NCBI GenBank assembly: GCA_016870095.1
Contig: VGCI01000010.1
Span: 1-64,000, forward strand
Direction: 5' to 3'
DNA: 64,000 nucleotides
Source of the DNA: Alphaproteobacteria bacterium
Lineage (GTDB): Bacteria; Pseudomonadota; Alphaproteobacteria; Paracaedibacterales; VGCI01
The notes below the pieces were generated by a model. That model searched no databases. It worked only from the letters and a program-made list of their open reading frames with translations, and had not been told where the DNA came from. Below, in pieces: positions 9,123 to 18,992 of the stretch. The position numbers and the translations under genes were made by a program. Position 1 is the first letter of the stretch; every line of letters begins with the position of its first letter.

Positions 9123-9797
9123 ATGAAAGTTTTATCCAATATCAAATATTTCCCTGAAAAGTTACCTTCCCTAGAAATTTTAATTCGACGGAATAAAAAA
9201 TATAAAGATCATTTCAAAAAGAATTTATTGTTTAATTTAATGGACTCAGGATATTTCAACACAAAACGCAAACGAGATATTTTTTTGGAGTATTTCCAAG
9301 TTTGGTCGAATTATTTTCAAAAAACGATGCTCTTAAAAACCGCACTGTGTGACGATCCAAATTTTACGCCTATTTTCAATCAACATTTCACGGAAGAGTT
9401 TGGTCATGACCAGATGCTCAATAGCGAACGACCAAAAATTAATGTCAAAAAAGATCCGGTATTAGAAGCACTTTGCAACTGGTTTTTATCAAAAATGCTT
9501 TCTTTGAGCCCCCATGAACAAGTTGTTGTTATGAATTTATGCGTTGAAGCTACAGCCGTTATTTTCTATAGCTACGCAATACCCGCCATAGATCCCCATC
9601 ATCAACTGGAGCATTTTAAAGCCCATGAATCTGTGGATATAGAACATGAGAATATGGGTCTATCTTTATTAGAAGATCTACCCGTATCTCAATACGAACG
9701 ACTACTTGGAATACAAGAAGATTCTTGGGGAATATTTGAAGCCTTAATGAATCGCATTGCAGAACTCGTACAAGAAAAATCGCCGCATACTGTTTAG
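9123..9797 (+). CDS. Haem-oxygenase-like di-iron oxidase family protein
   Basis: A 224-residue all-helical protein. The spacing of potential metal ligands matches haem-oxygenase-like di-iron oxidases (family of CADD, UndA, SznF): E92-x2-H95 in HFTEEFGHDQM, E142 in LCVEATAV, then H168-x3-D172-x2-H175 in AHESVDIEH. No signal peptide or membrane segment is present. The family oxidises small metabolites with O2; the substrate here is unknown. It sits 35 bases before a CqsS/LqsS-like sensor kinase and probably in the same transcript, so it may make or modify the small molecule the kinase senses. That is inference. A TenA/PqqC-like thiaminase or plain iron-binding role is the alternative. Confidence 0.65.
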   Translation: MKVLSNIKYFPEKLPSLEILIRRNKKYKDHFKKNLLFNLMDSGYFNTKRKRDIFLEYFQVWSNYFQKTMLLKTALCDDPNFTPIFNQHFTEEFGHDQMLNSERPKINVKKDPVLEALCNWFLSKMLSLSPHEQVVVMNLCVEATAVIFYSYAIPAIDPHHQLEHFKAHESVDIEHENMGLSLLEDLPVSQYERLLGIQEDSWGIFEALMNRIAELVQEKSPHTV

Positions 9798-9832
9798 ATC
9801 AGGGGCAAAGAAAAACATAGGGGTATATTGAT

Positions 9833-11113
9833 ATGATACAAAAGTTACGCTCTATCTTTTCGGATCGAATTGATGTGTCTGACACATTGATAAAAACGTT
9901 AGGCATCTTTGGAGTTGTTAATTTCCCTTTGTTTTATTTTGTGAATAAACTGTTTCTTGAAAGAGAAAACGAGTTTGTTTTTTTAAGATTATCTGCTTTT
10001 CTCCTGAGCGTTCCCCTTCTGTTTATTGACTACTGGCCTCCTTACCTCAAACGATATAAACTATTTTATTGGTACTCCTACATTTTCTATATTTTTCCAT
10101 TTTTTTCCACATATATGTTTATTGAGAATTATGGATCTAACATGTGGTTTACCAAAGTGATTATCGGTCTTTTTTGGCTTATTTTAGTCACGGACTGGAT
10201 GACAGTTATTGTCATCCTTCCCTTGGGAGTTTTAACAGGATGGATAACTCATTATTTGATAAATGGTCCCGATCATATTGATATGTCTATCATGACAGAG
10301 CTTTCTATAAATTATGTGTGGGCCGTATTAATTGCCACTGTCTTCTCTCGCGGAAAAGATAATATTCAAAAGGAGAGACTTAATGCAATGAAATCTCTTG
10401 CGGGAACAATTGCTCATGAAATGCGAACACCTTTTTTAGGAATACGTTCAAGTGCGGGTGGAATTAAAAGATTTCTCCCTTCACTCATTGATGGATATAA
10501 AAAAGCGAAGGAAGCTAACTTAGGCGTATCTCCAATTTCAGAAAAAAACTTACATCAATTAATGGAAACGCCTGATAATTTGGATAAGATTACTTTAAGC
10601 GCCTCTCTCGTAATCGATATGCTTCTTACCAGTTTAAAAGGGGAAATATTTACAAATAAGCATTATGAGGTGAAGTCCATTAAATCATGCGTATCGGAAA
10701 TGTTCCAAGAATACCCCCTTACAAATGATGAAAAATCCCTACTGAATTGGACCGACAATCCTGATTTTACGTTCCACGGCAACGATCTGCTGATGAAACA
10801 TGTCTTATTCAATCTAATGAAAAATGGCCTTTATGCTATTAAAGCAGCAAATAAAGGAAAAATAATGATATGGACAGAAACAACCCCGAAGGGAAATTAT
10901 TTATACTTTAAGGATACAGGCACAGGAATGTCTCCTGCCATGGTTTCTCATATATTTGATAGATTTTATAGCCAAACTCATCATGGAACTGGTATAGGAC
11001 TCGCCTTTTGCAAAGCTGTAATGACTAGTTTTGGCGGCACCATTTCTTGTGAATCAAAAGAAGGGGAATACACAATTTTTATTCTAAAATTTCCAATCCC
11101 TTTGAATGCGTAA
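9833..11113 (+). CDS. Multi-spanning sensor histidine kinase, CqsS/LqsS-like
   Basis: A 426-residue membrane histidine kinase. Residues about 20-172 contain about six hydrophobic segments with almost no periplasmic domain, as in CqsS and LqsS, which sense alpha-hydroxyketones. The H-box is AHEMRTP with phospho-acceptor H195. The N-box (NLMKNGLYAI), G1 (DTGTGM) and G2 (GTGIGLAFCK) follow. It has no fused receiver, so it must signal to a separate regulator, most likely the next gene. AGGGG lies about 11 bases before the ATG. The CqsS/LqsS likeness rests on topology and cassette layout, not on an alignment I could run. The partner synthase LqsA/CqsA is not in the window. Confidence 0.7.
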   Translation: MIQKLRSIFSDRIDVSDTLIKTLGIFGVVNFPLFYFVNKLFLERENEFVFLRLSAFLLSVPLLFIDYWPPYLKRYKLFYWYSYIFYIFPFFSTYMFIENYGSNMWFTKVIIGLFWLILVTDWMTVIVILPLGVLTGWITHYLINGPDHIDMSIMTELSINYVWAVLIATVFSRGKDNIQKERLNAMKSLAGTIAHEMRTPFLGIRSSAGGIKRFLPSLIDGYKKAKEANLGVSPISEKNLHQLMETPDNLDKITLSASLVIDMLLTSLKGEIFTNKHYEVKSIKSCVSEMFQEYPLTNDEKSLLNWTDNPDFTFHGNDLLMKHVLFNLMKNGLYAIKAANKGKIMIWTETTPKGNYLYFKDTGTGMSPAMVSHIFDRFYSQTHHGTGIGLAFCKAVMTSFGGTISCESKEGEYTIFILKFPIPLNA

Positions 11114-11244
11114 TAAAAAGAGGTATTCGTCTGCGGGCAATTTAAATTTTTGACTTCTTCGTGAATTAATGAGATGAATCTTGATAAGAGGTTCATACAA
11201 ATTATGAAAAATATTATTTATATCCTATTTTTATGGAGTCACTT

Positions 11245-12264
11245 ATGAGAACTATTCCTATTTGTATGTTCCCCACGAAAGTCATCCTCATTGATGACGA
11301 TCTCTCTTCTCTGAAAGATCTTGAGCTCAATTTAGATGATTCCCGTTTCACCTATCAATTTTATAATAACCCGCAACAAGCATTGACGGCCCTCACAAAA
11401 AATTACCAGCCGGACTCGTTTGCCAAGCGATTAATTAGCCAGCCAGATGAAACCAAGTGGCAACACGCCATGCTTGATGTCAATATTTACGACCTCATGA
11501 ATGAAATATATAACCCCAAACGTTTTGAGAGCATCTCCACTGTGGTCGTTGATTTTACGATGCCAGGTATGAATGGGTTGGAAATATGTGAAAAAATTAC
11601 TGACCCTTCCCTTCAAAAAATTCTGTTAACTGGGGAAGCTGATGAAAATTTAGCGGTTCAAGCTTTTAATAAGGGTCTCATTCATCGTTATATTAAAAAG
11701 CAAGATCCCAACGTCTTTAAGATTTTAAACCAAAGCTTGAAAGATGCTCAGCGAACCTACTTTTCAAAAGTCTCTCAACTTATGCTGGATGTCGCAACAT
11801 TTAACACCAAAAAAACGTGTCTACGCGACCCCGTATTTATTGAGTTTTTTGAGAAACTTCTCCAGGAAAAAAATATCATTGAATATTATTTATTTGAAAT
11901 TACAGGAAACTTTTTGCTTCTAGATGAAAATGGCACTGCCTACGGCCTGTTTATTTATGATAAAGATCAATTAAATATGTGGCATGAGGACTTACCAGAG
12001 AGTGAAAGCGTTCCCCCTCAACTCTTAAAAGAGTTAAAAAGTCACAAAACAATGATTTGTTTTCATGATAAAAATAGCATTTCTATTCCTGCGGGGGCTC
12101 AGTGGGCTAAATATTCTTATCCTCTGCATATTTTACAAGGTAGCCATGAAACCTATTATTATGCTTTTGCCAAGAATATGGTGGACATAGAATTGGGCGA
12201 TATATCTACATTTCAAAACTATAAAAAGGAATATCAACAGAATTCTTTCCCAAAGAGTTTTTAA
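11245..12264 (+). CDS. LqsR-like response regulator
   Basis: A 339-residue protein with an N-terminal receiver domain: acidic pair in LIDDD (residues 16-19), phospho-acceptor D103 in VVVDFTMPGMNG, Thr in LLTGEAD and Lys in RYIKKQD. The receiver has an insertion of about 35 residues before D103, so the Asp lies far later than the usual position 50-55. The C-terminal half (about 170-339) is not a known DNA-binding domain. That combination resembles LqsR of Legionella. I use ATG 11245, since GGAG lies 6 bases upstream; an in-frame ATG at 11233 overlaps that site. It probably receives phosphate from the kinase encoded just upstream. Confidence 0.7.
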   Translation: MRTIPICMFPTKVILIDDDLSSLKDLELNLDDSRFTYQFYNNPQQALTALTKNYQPDSFAKRLISQPDETKWQHAMLDVNIYDLMNEIYNPKRFESISTVVVDFTMPGMNGLEICEKITDPSLQKILLTGEADENLAVQAFNKGLIHRYIKKQDPNVFKILNQSLKDAQRTYFSKVSQLMLDVATFNTKKTCLRDPVFIEFFEKLLQEKNIIEYYLFEITGNFLLLDENGTAYGLFIYDKDQLNMWHEDLPESESVPPQLLKELKSHKTMICFHDKNSISIPAGAQWAKYSYPLHILQGSHETYYYAFAKNMVDIELGDISTFQNYKKEYQQNSFPKSF

Positions 12265-12429
12265 CCCTCATTTTTATGAGTTTCCCCTAACTTTAACGAT
12301 GTACGCGTAAATCACATTAATAATATTCGTCATGCAAAGACCATTTTCTATTTGAAAAAGTACAGGTTACAGTTTTATGATCTAAAAAAAATGATAATTA
12401 AAATTATAGGCGGGATAAGGAAATTTTAT

Positions 12430-14196
12430 ATGCATAAAAGAGAATTCCCGCAAACTGTTATTCAATTCATTGTCCATTTCTTACGCCCCTACACCTGGCA
12501 TGTCCTGGGAATCACGTTTATTTGCCTTTTATGGGCATTGGATAGAACCATTGAGCCTTATATCATAAAAATCATATTAGATATTCTTGAAAATAATTCT
12601 GCAACGGAAACCAGTCTTTTTTTGCAATTAAAAACTCCACTAATGGCATTTATCATTATCAGAATTTTTATGAACGTTGTGAGTCGTTTTCATGATTATA
12701 TTTGGCTAAAGGTCATGCCTCACTTTAACAAAAATATAGTTATACGCATGACAAAATATATCCAAAAACATTCTCATGCTTACTTTCAAAATCATTTTGG
12801 CGGCAGTTTAATAAGCAAAATATCCATGATGGCCGACACAACAGAAATCATTTTAGATCAATGGGTCTATGAATTTCTATTCCCTTTCTTTTCTTTATGT
12901 ATCATCACTTTCACAATGGGATGCATACAACCTATCTTCGCTTTAATCATTGGACTATGGGCTATTCTATTCGTTGCAATCAGCTTTTTCTTATCCCGAA
13001 GCGTTCAAATTTTATCTGAGGAATTATCTGAAAAATCGACTACTCTTGTGGGCAAACTCATGGATAGTATTTCAAATATATTAGCTGTTCGCCTATTTGC
13101 CCGTCGCAGGTAGGAAATCAAATTTTTAGAATCAGTTGCTCAAGAAAAAGTAAAAAAGGCTGAAGAGTTAGGATGGAATGATCTCAAACGAAATGCCGTT
13201 TTGGATGCCATATCAAATATTCTCATCGTAGCTATAATTTGTTACCTTATTTTCGCCCGCCAAAAGGGGCATGTAACCATTGGCGATTTTGCTTTAATTA
13301 TTACCCTCACATTTTCTGTGGTTGATATTGTATGGGATATTACACGTAACTATATGAAATTTGTTGAAAATTATGGAAAATGCACCCAGGCACTAAGAAC
13401 GCTTATTGTGCCCCACGCTGTAAAAGATGCGCCAACCGCCCGTCCTTTAGTAGCTAAAGAAGGAAGCATTGAATTTAAAAATGTTTACTTTGCACCCGAA
13501 AAAGGCAGACCCGTTTTTCAAGACCTTTCTTTTAAAATCCGGGGAAATGAAAAAGTTGGCATCGTGGGAGAATCAGGCAGTGGAAAAACAACGCTTTTAA
13601 ATTTACTTGTTCGCCTAATGGATGTTGAGACAGGAGCAATTTTAATAGATAAGCAAGATATTCGATCGGTAACTCAAGACAGTCTCCATCAAAATATAAC
13701 CTTTATTCCTCAAGAACCTTTACTTTTTCATCGTACAATCTATGAAAATATTAAATATGGGAATCTCCATGCCACGGAAGAAGACATTCGAGATGCCGCA
13801 ATAAAATCCTACGCTGAGGGTTTTATTAAATCATTCCCAAAAGGATATCAGACACTCATTGGAGAAAGAGGGTCGACATTGTCGGGTGGACAAAGGCAGC
13901 GTATCGCTATTGCCCGTTCTCTTCTTAAAAATTCTAAAATCCTCATTCTCGATGAAGCCACGTCAGCCCTCGATTCAGAAACGGAACATTATATTCAAGA
14001 AAGTCTAAAAGGCTTGATGAAAAACAAGACCGTTTTGGTCGTCGCCCATCGTTTGTCGACATTATTACAAATGGATCGTATTATTGTGCTGAGGCAGGGC
14101 AAGATTGTCGAAGAAGGTACACATAAATCTTTACTGCTACAAAACGGCTATTACGCAAAATTTTGGAATAGGCAACATGAGAAAGAAGCGGCTTAA
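12430..14196 (+). pseudogene. ABC exporter (membrane-ATPase fusion) with an in-frame amber codon
   Basis: A 588-codon exporter half-transporter. The membrane domain has about six helices (codons 15-300), and the ATPase has Walker A GESGSGKTT, signature LSGGQRQR, Walker B KILILDEATSALD and switch His in VVAHRL. Codon 228 (13111-13113) is TAG. The frame before and after is otherwise continuous, with no shift, so this is a single nonsense mutation, a sequencing error, or readthrough. Other genes here also end in TAG, so TAG is not reassigned. AAGGA lies 8 bases before ATG 12430. A shortened product starting near 13201 would lack most of the membrane domain. It follows the kinase/regulator pair and might export a signal. 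Confidence 0.75.
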
Positions 14197-14198
14197 TT

Positions 14199-14591
14199 AT
14201 GGGAGACATAAGCCAAGCATATTTAACTGTTAAAAGAATAGGGGGATTTTTTTATAAAGTTTCTTTCCCCATTTTTTGCTGTCATATTAGTTTGATCATC
14301 AATATTTTGGCAAGCGACAATGGCGATCGTAGCGAAGATAGGCGTTATCTCCCCCTCAACCCAGTTTGCAAAAGCCCAGAACTTATAAGCCCTGTACCTT
14401 TCACAAGAAATCCTCCCCCGAAACAACCCGCTACTTCTGCTCCCCTTTTAAGATCATTTGAAAATTTTGCGGCTTTGCCTGTTACAGCTCAAAGTAAATT
14501 ATTAGGTCAGTGGGGCATAACGCTTGAAAATCTCAAGTCCAAAACTTACGTCAAGAACATTAACCCCGATACCTTACCTCCGGAGGGGTAA
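14199..14591 (+). CDS. Hypothetical protein (130 aa)
   Basis: The frame starts two bases after the ABC exporter stop. A hydrophobic stretch (FFYKVSFPIFCCHISLIINILA) is followed by a Pro/Ser-rich polar tail, which resembles a signal peptide plus a short secreted protein. No clear ribosome binding site is present and no family is recognised. It could be a small exported product of the cassette or a spurious frame. Confidence 0.35.
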   Translation: MGDISQAYLTVKRIGGFFYKVSFPIFCCHISLIINILASDNGDRSEDRRYLPLNPVCKSPELISPVPFTRNPPPKQPATSAPLLRSFENFAALPVTAQSKLLGQWGITLENLKSKTYVKNINPDTLPPEG

Positions 14592-14769
14592 AATAAACTC
14601 TGAAATTCCTAAATTTTTAAAAAATCCTTTAAGCCCATTTTATATCTTACCCCCTTCAGCTCTCTCCCCTCATTTTATTATGACTTTTTGATATCGATTC
14701 CCTCTATCCCTGGGGCGCTGAAACTGAGATAATAGAAAAATAAAAATCTATTCTTATAAGTTATGGGTT

Positions 14770-16203
14770 ATGCGCCGTTTTAGAAAAGCAAAAATAGTTG
14801 CCACTCTTGGACCTTCAAGCTCCTCCCCCCAAATGGTTGCTGATTTATTTTCTGCAGGTGTTGACGTATTTCGACTCAACTTTTCTCATGGGTCGCATGA
14901 AGACCACCAACAATCTGTCAAAATTATTCGAACTTTAGAAAAAAAAGTTGATCGTCCCATTGGAATTCTTATGGATTTGCAAGGCCCTAAGCTTAGAGTT
15001 GGCAAATTTGCCAATCGTCAGATTACTCTTAATTCAAAAGACTTATTCCGACTCGATTTAGAGGCAACACCTGGTGATGAGAAACGTGTAAATTTGCCTC
15101 ACCCAGAATTGTATACCTGTTTAGAAAAAGGGACAGAGCTTTTACTCGACGATGGAAGATTACGTTTAAGAGTTCTTGATTGGGGGAAAGACTATATTAA
15201 CACAGAAGTGGTTATTGGGGGCATTCTGTCAGATCGAAAGGGACTCAACGTACCCGGTGTGATTTTGCCTATATCGGCCATGACAGCAAAAGACAGAATT
15301 GATTTGGAATTTGGATTGTCACAAGGTGTTGACTGGGTCGCTTTGTCTTTCGTGCAACGTCCAGAAGATATAACAGATGCCCAAGCCTTAATTAAAGGAC
15401 AAGCCAAGATTATTGCCAAATTAGAAAAACCTATGGCGATTCAGCATCTGTGGGAAATCATTGATTTAGCTGACGGCATTATGGTTGCCCGGGGAGATTT
15501 AGGGGTTGAGATGGCTCCTGAAGATGTACCGAGTATACAAAAGCGTATTATTCGGAAATGTCGGGAAGCTGGGAAACCTGTCATTGTCGCCACCCAAATG
15601 CTGGATTCTATGATTTCCAGCCCCTCCCCAACCCGCGCAGAGGCCTCCGACGTCGCAACGGCCATTTATGATGGTGTCGATGCCGTCATGTTATCAGCTG
15701 AGTCTGCTTCCGGAAAATATCCCATAGAAGCCGTTTCTATGATGGACCGCATCATTATTAGGGTCGAACAAGATGGAATTTATGAACAAATGCTTGAGGC
15801 AGCACGTCCCCTGCCCCTTGCCCGGGTATCAGATGCCATTACAACGGCAGCAAGACATGTGGCGAATACAATCGATATTGCTGCCATCGTAACATTTACA
15901 GATTCTGGCGCCACAACTTTACGAGCAGCCCGAGAACGACCAGATGTTCCCATAATTGCAGCGACACCAAATCTAATCACCGCACGAAGATTGGCTTTAG
16001 TTTGGGGTGTTCATGCCGTTTTAACACCTGATATTTATAGATTTTCGGAAATGGTGAATAAGGGATGTCAAATCGCTTTTGAACAAAAATTTGCCCAACA
16101 AGGTGATATGATTATTATGATTGCCGGGGTGCCCTTCGCAGTTTCTGGGGGGACGAATATTTTGCGCATTGCAACCATTGAAACTTTTTCAGAGGAAAGC
16201 TAA
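14770..16203 (+). CDS. pyk: Pyruvate kinase
   Basis: A full-length 477-residue pyruvate kinase. It converts phosphoenolpyruvate and ADP to pyruvate and ATP at the end of glycolysis. Diagnostic stretches are KIVATLGPSS at the N-terminus, RLNFSHGSH, the K-containing active site IIAKLEKP, MVARGDLGVE and ATQMLDSM, followed by the C-terminal allosteric domain. The oligoendopeptidase gene begins two bases after its stop, so the two are probably co-transcribed. Nothing unusual is seen. Confidence 0.95.
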   Translation: MRRFRKAKIVATLGPSSSSPQMVADLFSAGVDVFRLNFSHGSHEDHQQSVKIIRTLEKKVDRPIGILMDLQGPKLRVGKFANRQITLNSKDLFRLDLEATPGDEKRVNLPHPELYTCLEKGTELLLDDGRLRLRVLDWGKDYINTEVVIGGILSDRKGLNVPGVILPISAMTAKDRIDLEFGLSQGVDWVALSFVQRPEDITDAQALIKGQAKIIAKLEKPMAIQHLWEIIDLADGIMVARGDLGVEMAPEDVPSIQKRIIRKCREAGKPVIVATQMLDSMISSPSPTRAEASDVATAIYDGVDAVMLSAESASGKYPIEAVSMMDRIIIRVEQDGIYEQMLEAARPLPLARVSDAITTAARHVANTIDIAAIVTFTDSGATTLRAARERPDVPIIAATPNLITARRLALVWGVHAVLTPDIYRFSEMVNKGCQIAFEQKFAQQGDMIIMIAGVPFAVSGGTNILRIATIETFSEES

Positions 16204-16205
16204 CA

Positions 16206-18017
16206 ATGACCACTTCATCTGTACAGAATTCTGCTCAGCAAACTGAAAACCTTCTTCCTCGATGGGATTTAACAGACTTTTACGCTTCTCAAAATGATCC
16301 AAAGATTGAAGAAGACTTGAATGAGGCCGAAAAAATGGCCAAAGCCTTTGCGGCAACTTATAAAGGAAAATTTGCCGCCACAAATTCTTGGACAGGTGAT
16401 ACTCTATACCAGGGTATTGTTGATTATGAAAAAATTGATGAACTTTTGGGGAAACTTATCAGTTACGGGTACTTATTGTTTGCAACAAATGTCAACAACC
16501 CTCCCGTATTACAGTTCTTTCAAATGGTTCAAGAGCGGTCAACTATCATTTCCTCCCATCTCATCTTCTTTTCACTTGAACTCAATCAAATTGAAGATGA
16601 CGTTCTTCAGAAAGCTTATCAAAATAGTTCTCAATTAAGTCATTATAAAGCCTGGATTGAGGGGATTCGTCTTTTTCGTTCCCATCAATTATCAGCTGAT
16701 TTAGAAAAACTATTACATGAAAAGTCTGTGACCGGCCGTAGTGCTTGGGTACGATTATTCGAAGAAACTTTGGCAGGTATAAAATTCTCGCTGAATGGCG
16801 AAGATATGGCCCTGGCAGAAGTGCTGAATCGCTTTGGTAACAAGGATGCCAAAGTGCGTCATGATGCTGCTCAAGCTTTATCTGAAGGATTAACCCGTCA
16901 TACATCAATTCTCACGTTAGTAACGAATACCCTTGCTAAAGACAAAGAAATTGAAGATACGTGGCGCCTTTATCCTCATCCTGTTGCTTCAAGAAACTTA
17001 TCAAACCAAGTTGAGGATGAAGTTGTTGAGGCTCTCACTACGGCTGTTAAAGAAAGCTATGGTCGTCTTTCTCATCGGTACTATTTCTTAAAAGCCAAAT
17101 GGTTAGGTTTAGAAAAATTGGAATATTGGGATCGCAATGCCCCCTTACCTGATGCGACAGACACCCTTATTTCTTGGCCTGAAGCTCAAAATATTGTTTT
17201 GAATGCTTACAATGATTTTAATCCGGTATTGGCAAAGATTGGACGACGATTTTTTGATCAACCCTGGATTGATGCTCCTTCCCAACCCGGTAAAGAATCA
17301 GGAGCTTTCTCCCACCCCACAGTCCCCAGCGTACACCCTTACATCTTATTGAATTATCATGGAAAATTGCGCGATGTCATGACTTTGGCGCATGAGTTGG
17401 GTCATGGTATTCATCAAGTTTTAGCCGCTGATCAGGGGCTCTTTTTATCAGGAACACCCCTAACAATTGCTGAAACGGCTTCCGTATTCGGTGAAATGCT
17501 GACCTTTAAAGCACTCCTCGCAAAAACGACAACTACAGCTCAGCGTCGCAGTCTACTTGCCTCTAAAGTTGACGACATGATGAATACTGTTGTACGCCAA
17601 ATTGCTTTTTTTGAATTTGAACGCACGCTTCACACGCGCCGCCGAAGTGGAGAACTGACTGCTGAAGATATTGCGGATATATGGATGAAAACTCAGCAAG
17701 AAGCATTGGGTGAATCTGTTCGTATTGATCCTATTGTGCGACCCTTTTGGGGCTATATCTCTCACTTTATCCATGCCCCCTTTTACGTTTATGCCTACGC
17801 GTTTGGAGATTGTTTAGTTAATTCATTATATTCTGTTTATGAATCTGGACATCCCAATTTTACAGAGCTTTACGTTGACTTATTAAAAGCAGGTGGTTCT
17901 AAGAGATATCCCGAACTATTAAAACCGTTTGGCCTAGATGCAAAAAATCCCTTATTTTGGCAGCAAGGCTTAAATGTCATCTCAGGATTTATTGATGAGC
18001 TAGAGAAAATTTCTTAG
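16206..18017 (+). CDS. pepF: M3-family oligoendopeptidase F
   Basis: A 603-residue zinc metallopeptidase. The HExxH motif is HELGH at residues 396-400, followed by the downstream Glu in ETASVFGE. The N-terminal half is the helical lid typical of PepF/M3B enzymes, and the protein has their usual length. It lacks a signal peptide, so it should degrade oligopeptides in the cytoplasm. The ribosome binding site GAGGAAAG overlaps the end of pyk, two bases upstream, which suggests coupling. C-terminal residues such as HFIHAPFYVYAYAFGD are typical of the family. Confidence 0.95.
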   Translation: MTTSSVQNSAQQTENLLPRWDLTDFYASQNDPKIEEDLNEAEKMAKAFAATYKGKFAATNSWTGDTLYQGIVDYEKIDELLGKLISYGYLLFATNVNNPPVLQFFQMVQERSTIISSHLIFFSLELNQIEDDVLQKAYQNSSQLSHYKAWIEGIRLFRSHQLSADLEKLLHEKSVTGRSAWVRLFEETLAGIKFSLNGEDMALAEVLNRFGNKDAKVRHDAAQALSEGLTRHTSILTLVTNTLAKDKEIEDTWRLYPHPVASRNLSNQVEDEVVEALTTAVKESYGRLSHRYYFLKAKWLGLEKLEYWDRNAPLPDATDTLISWPEAQNIVLNAYNDFNPVLAKIGRRFFDQPWIDAPSQPGKESGAFSHPTVPSVHPYILLNYHGKLRDVMTLAHELGHGIHQVLAADQGLFLSGTPLTIAETASVFGEMLTFKALLAKTTTTAQRRSLLASKVDDMMNTVVRQIAFFEFERTLHTRRRSGELTAEDIADIWMKTQQEALGESVRIDPIVRPFWGYISHFIHAPFYVYAYAFGDCLVNSLYSVYESGHPNFTELYVDLLKAGGSKRYPELLKPFGLDAKNPLFWQQGLNVISGFIDELEKIS

Positions 18018-18121
18018 ATTATAAATTATTTAGTATAATTTTTATATTTAACTATTGAAATTTTCATCTATCGACCCAAATTAACTGCCAAGATGGCAAA
18101 AAGTTTGGAGAGATAGCCCCT

Positions 18122-18235
18122 ATGATATCCTATTTTTTTAAAGATGAGTGGGGGAGCCTATCCCTCGAATTTTCCCTTCTGGGTTTCCTTATTGTCTTTA
18201 GTCTATTTGTCTTGATCAATTATTTTTTCACATAA
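18122..18235 (+). CDS. 37-residue Flp-like mini-prepilin
   Basis: A 37-residue frame with GGAGAG about 9 bases upstream. It carries a prepilin-like signature: DEWG followed by SLSLEF, matching the G|xxxxE[Y/F] cleavage rule of Flp pilins, and then an 18-residue hydrophobic helix. Unlike the two full Flp pilins just downstream, it ends right after the helix. It may be a minor pilin, an assembly modulator or a degraded copy. Its position 122 bases before flp1 supports a link with the Tad system. Confidence 0.5.
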   Translation: MISYFFKDEWGSLSLEFSLLGFLIVFSLFVLINYFFT

Positions 18236-18356
18236 AATTCCCCGTTTTATACTTCTTATTTCTTAACGATTTTTTAACCTATCGCTTTCAGTATAAAAAT
18301 GAACAAGATAAAAATTATCTTGAATTTGACATTAAACATTAAAAAGGAGTTTATAC

Positions 18357-18512
18357 ATGAAAAAGTTTAATTTTTTATTCGATGAAAAAGGTGGTGGTTT
18401 GGTTGAGTATACTTTGATTGTTGCCCTGATTGCTCTTGCAGCCATTGCTGCTATGACAACCGTTGGAACCAAAGTCAATACAAGTATGACCAGCATCTCC
18501 AACAAATTGTAG
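18357..18512 (+). CDS. flp: Flp-type type IVb pilin 1
   Basis: A 51-residue pilin of the Tad system. A short basic leader ends at KG, followed by GGLVEYTLIVALIALAAIAA, so Glu and Tyr sit at mature positions 5 and 6 as in Flp pilins. A polar tail TTVGTKVNTSMTSISNKL ends in Leu. AAAAAGGAG lies about 8 bases upstream. It is the structural subunit of adhesive fibres, assembled by the CpaF/TadB/TadC machine encoded downstream. Confidence 0.92.
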   Translation: MKKFNFLFDEKGGGLVEYTLIVALIALAAIAAMTTVGTKVNTSMTSISNKL

Positions 18513-18523
18513 TGCGTTGCAGG

Positions 18524-18567
18524 AAGACCCTTTTTATTCGACCTTAACAGTCCTTAAAAAGGGTCTT
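18524..18567 (+). terminator. Stem-loop between the two flp genes
   Basis: A perfect 13-bp inverted repeat, AAGACCCTTTTTA and TAAAAAGGGTCTT, with an 18-base loop, 11 bases after the flp1 stop. It is followed by AATTCT rather than a full T run. It probably ends or stabilises the flp1 transcript so that pilin is made in excess over the assembly genes. Confidence 0.5.
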
Positions 18568-18734
18568 AATTCTAGCGTAGCTATTCAGAATAAAAATACT
18601 TTTTTGGCATTAACTTCGTCTTAATAATTCTTCCCTCAAAATGATCAAGTAAGTGATACATCGGTTTAATGACTTTGGCTTATTTTAAACAGTCAATCTG
18701 ATTAAAATTTTTAATACTTAGAGGAGACAAAGAA

Positions 18735-18893
18735 ATGAAAATGTTATCTTTATTTAGCAAATGTGAACAAGGCGGTGGCTTGGTTGAGTATACGTTGATT
18801 GTTGCCTTGATTGCGCTTGCAGCTATTACAGCGATTACAACTGTTGGTACGAAAGTTAACGCTGACTTTACCAGCATAGCTAACAAGCTCTAA
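18735..18893 (+). CDS. flp: Flp-type type IVb pilin 2
   Basis: A 52-residue paralogue of the preceding pilin. The helix is almost identical (GGGLVEYTLIVALIALAAI) and the tail is similar (TTVGTKVNADFTSIANKL). The leader differs and contains a Cys (SLFSKCEQ). GAGGAG precedes the ATG by about 8 bases. Two near-identical pilins suggest a recent tandem duplication; they may be co-assembled or expressed under different conditions. Confidence 0.92.
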   Translation: MKMLSLFSKCEQGGGLVEYTLIVALIALAAITAITTVGTKVNADFTSIANKL

Positions 18894-18992
18894 ACATAGA
18901 TTCATTGAATTCTTTGTTTATATAAGAGAGAGGGAGCCAAAGCTTTTTTGTGGCTTGGTTAAGCCTTGTACAGCAAGGTTAAGGGGATCCTA

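Noticed and set aside
12430-14196. Stop-codon reassignment of TAG
   Set aside because: Several other intact genes in the window end in TAG, for example the serine protease and one Flp pilin.
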